Shown here piece by piece: positions 63,666 to 64,000 of a DNA stretch of 64,000 nt. Positions within the stretch are counted from its first letter, which is position 1. The number at the start of each line of letters is the position of its first letter. The notes under the pieces are model-generated. The model was not told where the DNA came from. It worked only from the letters and a program-made list of their open reading frames with translations, and ran no database searches. The position numbers and the translations under genes are program-made. The DNA comes from Aquarana catesbeiana (taxonomy: Eukaryota; Chordata; Amphibia; Anura; Ranidae), in the NCBI RefSeq assembly GCF_042186555.1, contig NC_133325.1:94653110-94717109 (forward strand), read 5' to 3'.

Positions 63666-63868
63666 GCTGCTTGAAAACTGGCTCTTGTCTCAGCTCCATG
63701 CACTTGTTGAGACAAACACCAGCAAGAAGCAAGCTGAGGGAGGACACATCAGCCTCCCCATCCTGCATTCTTCTTGGTGCCACTTTTCTCAGGCAACTGG
63801 AGCCAAGACAAGCATCAGTTATCAAACATGGTTACCAAGTATTCATTGGTAAGACTTCCTATGATTTT
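63666..63868. repeat. Direct repeat, copy 2
   Basis: Partner of 62694-62881. It carries an extra CAGTTATCAAACATG before the shared TACCAAGTATTC block. The last 130 bases of the window hold nothing recognised. Confidence 0.85.
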
Positions 63869-64000
63869 CTGCCTAACTTGGGGGATAAGGGGATGGATCT
63901 AAGGAACACAGACAGCAATAATAAACTGATAGTTGCTCTAAGCCATCTATGTTCTATGCATATTCTATCTGCAACAAAATAAAACCTTTTGGTGAAAGTT

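Overview
This is vertebrate nuclear DNA made almost wholly of transposable elements and their remains. The element families (hAT with 8-bp target duplications, TTAA-flanked short elements with poly-T cores, Tc1, Penelope-like elements, L1/Tx1 and CR1 LINEs, retrovirus-like LTR elements, a tRNA-headed SINE) and the low-GC, repeat-crowded layout fit a large amphibian genome, most likely a ranid-type frog. That placement is inference from repeat style. No host protein-coding gene, rRNA, tRNA gene or CRISPR array could be supported.

Layout. 1-2846: the 5' end of an LTR element on the minus strand (LTR 2231-2846, repeat-rich gag-like remnant 1-2230). 4271-6660: two TTAA-flanked elements, one with a chain of perfect hairpins and a CAGTGCC minisatellite. 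7813-11058: a hAT-type short element that swallowed another TTAA element. 11772-24297: a deeply nested stack. A ~720 bp AT-rich hAT-type MITE was hit by an endogenous retrovirus (11890-16927) and a Penelope-like element (17323-24080). The Penelope element was itself hit by a Tc1 transposon (17488-19103), a solo LTR (19263-20049) and a SINE. Target duplications or empty sites support most of these steps. 24368-31269: a structurally complete hAT element with perfect 8-bp duplications, CCAAT/TATA promoter-like sequence, two tandem arrays and an open 1,091-codon BED-finger transposase. 32183-36948: three more TTAA elements. 39781-41193: a fold-back derivative of the hAT family inside a Tc1 end. 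41328-42984: a region with a hammerhead-ribozyme-like fold. 43435-45030: a broken CR1 LINE. 45282-46345: a solo LTR of the same family as 2231-2846, carrying a copied insertion from DNA about 0.9 kb away. 46579-47310: two small MITEs. 50699-60709: a non-autonomous Penelope-like element with inverted arms, a 16-bp target duplication, a nearly intact L1-type LINE (50929-57328) in one arm and a hAT element (58357-60342) in the other. 60733-64000: a minisatellite and further MITEs.

How they fit together. Three points stand out: (1) a possibly autonomous hAT element with at least two related non-autonomous copies in the same window; (2) repeated hammerhead-like cores (CTGANGA ... GAAA) in the inverted terminal repeats of Penelope-type elements; (3) the TTAA family, whose copies share a poly-T core and, in two copies, hairpins with a compensatory base change. 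Coordinates of element ends are read by eye from target duplications and should be good to a few bases where a duplication is quoted, less elsewhere.
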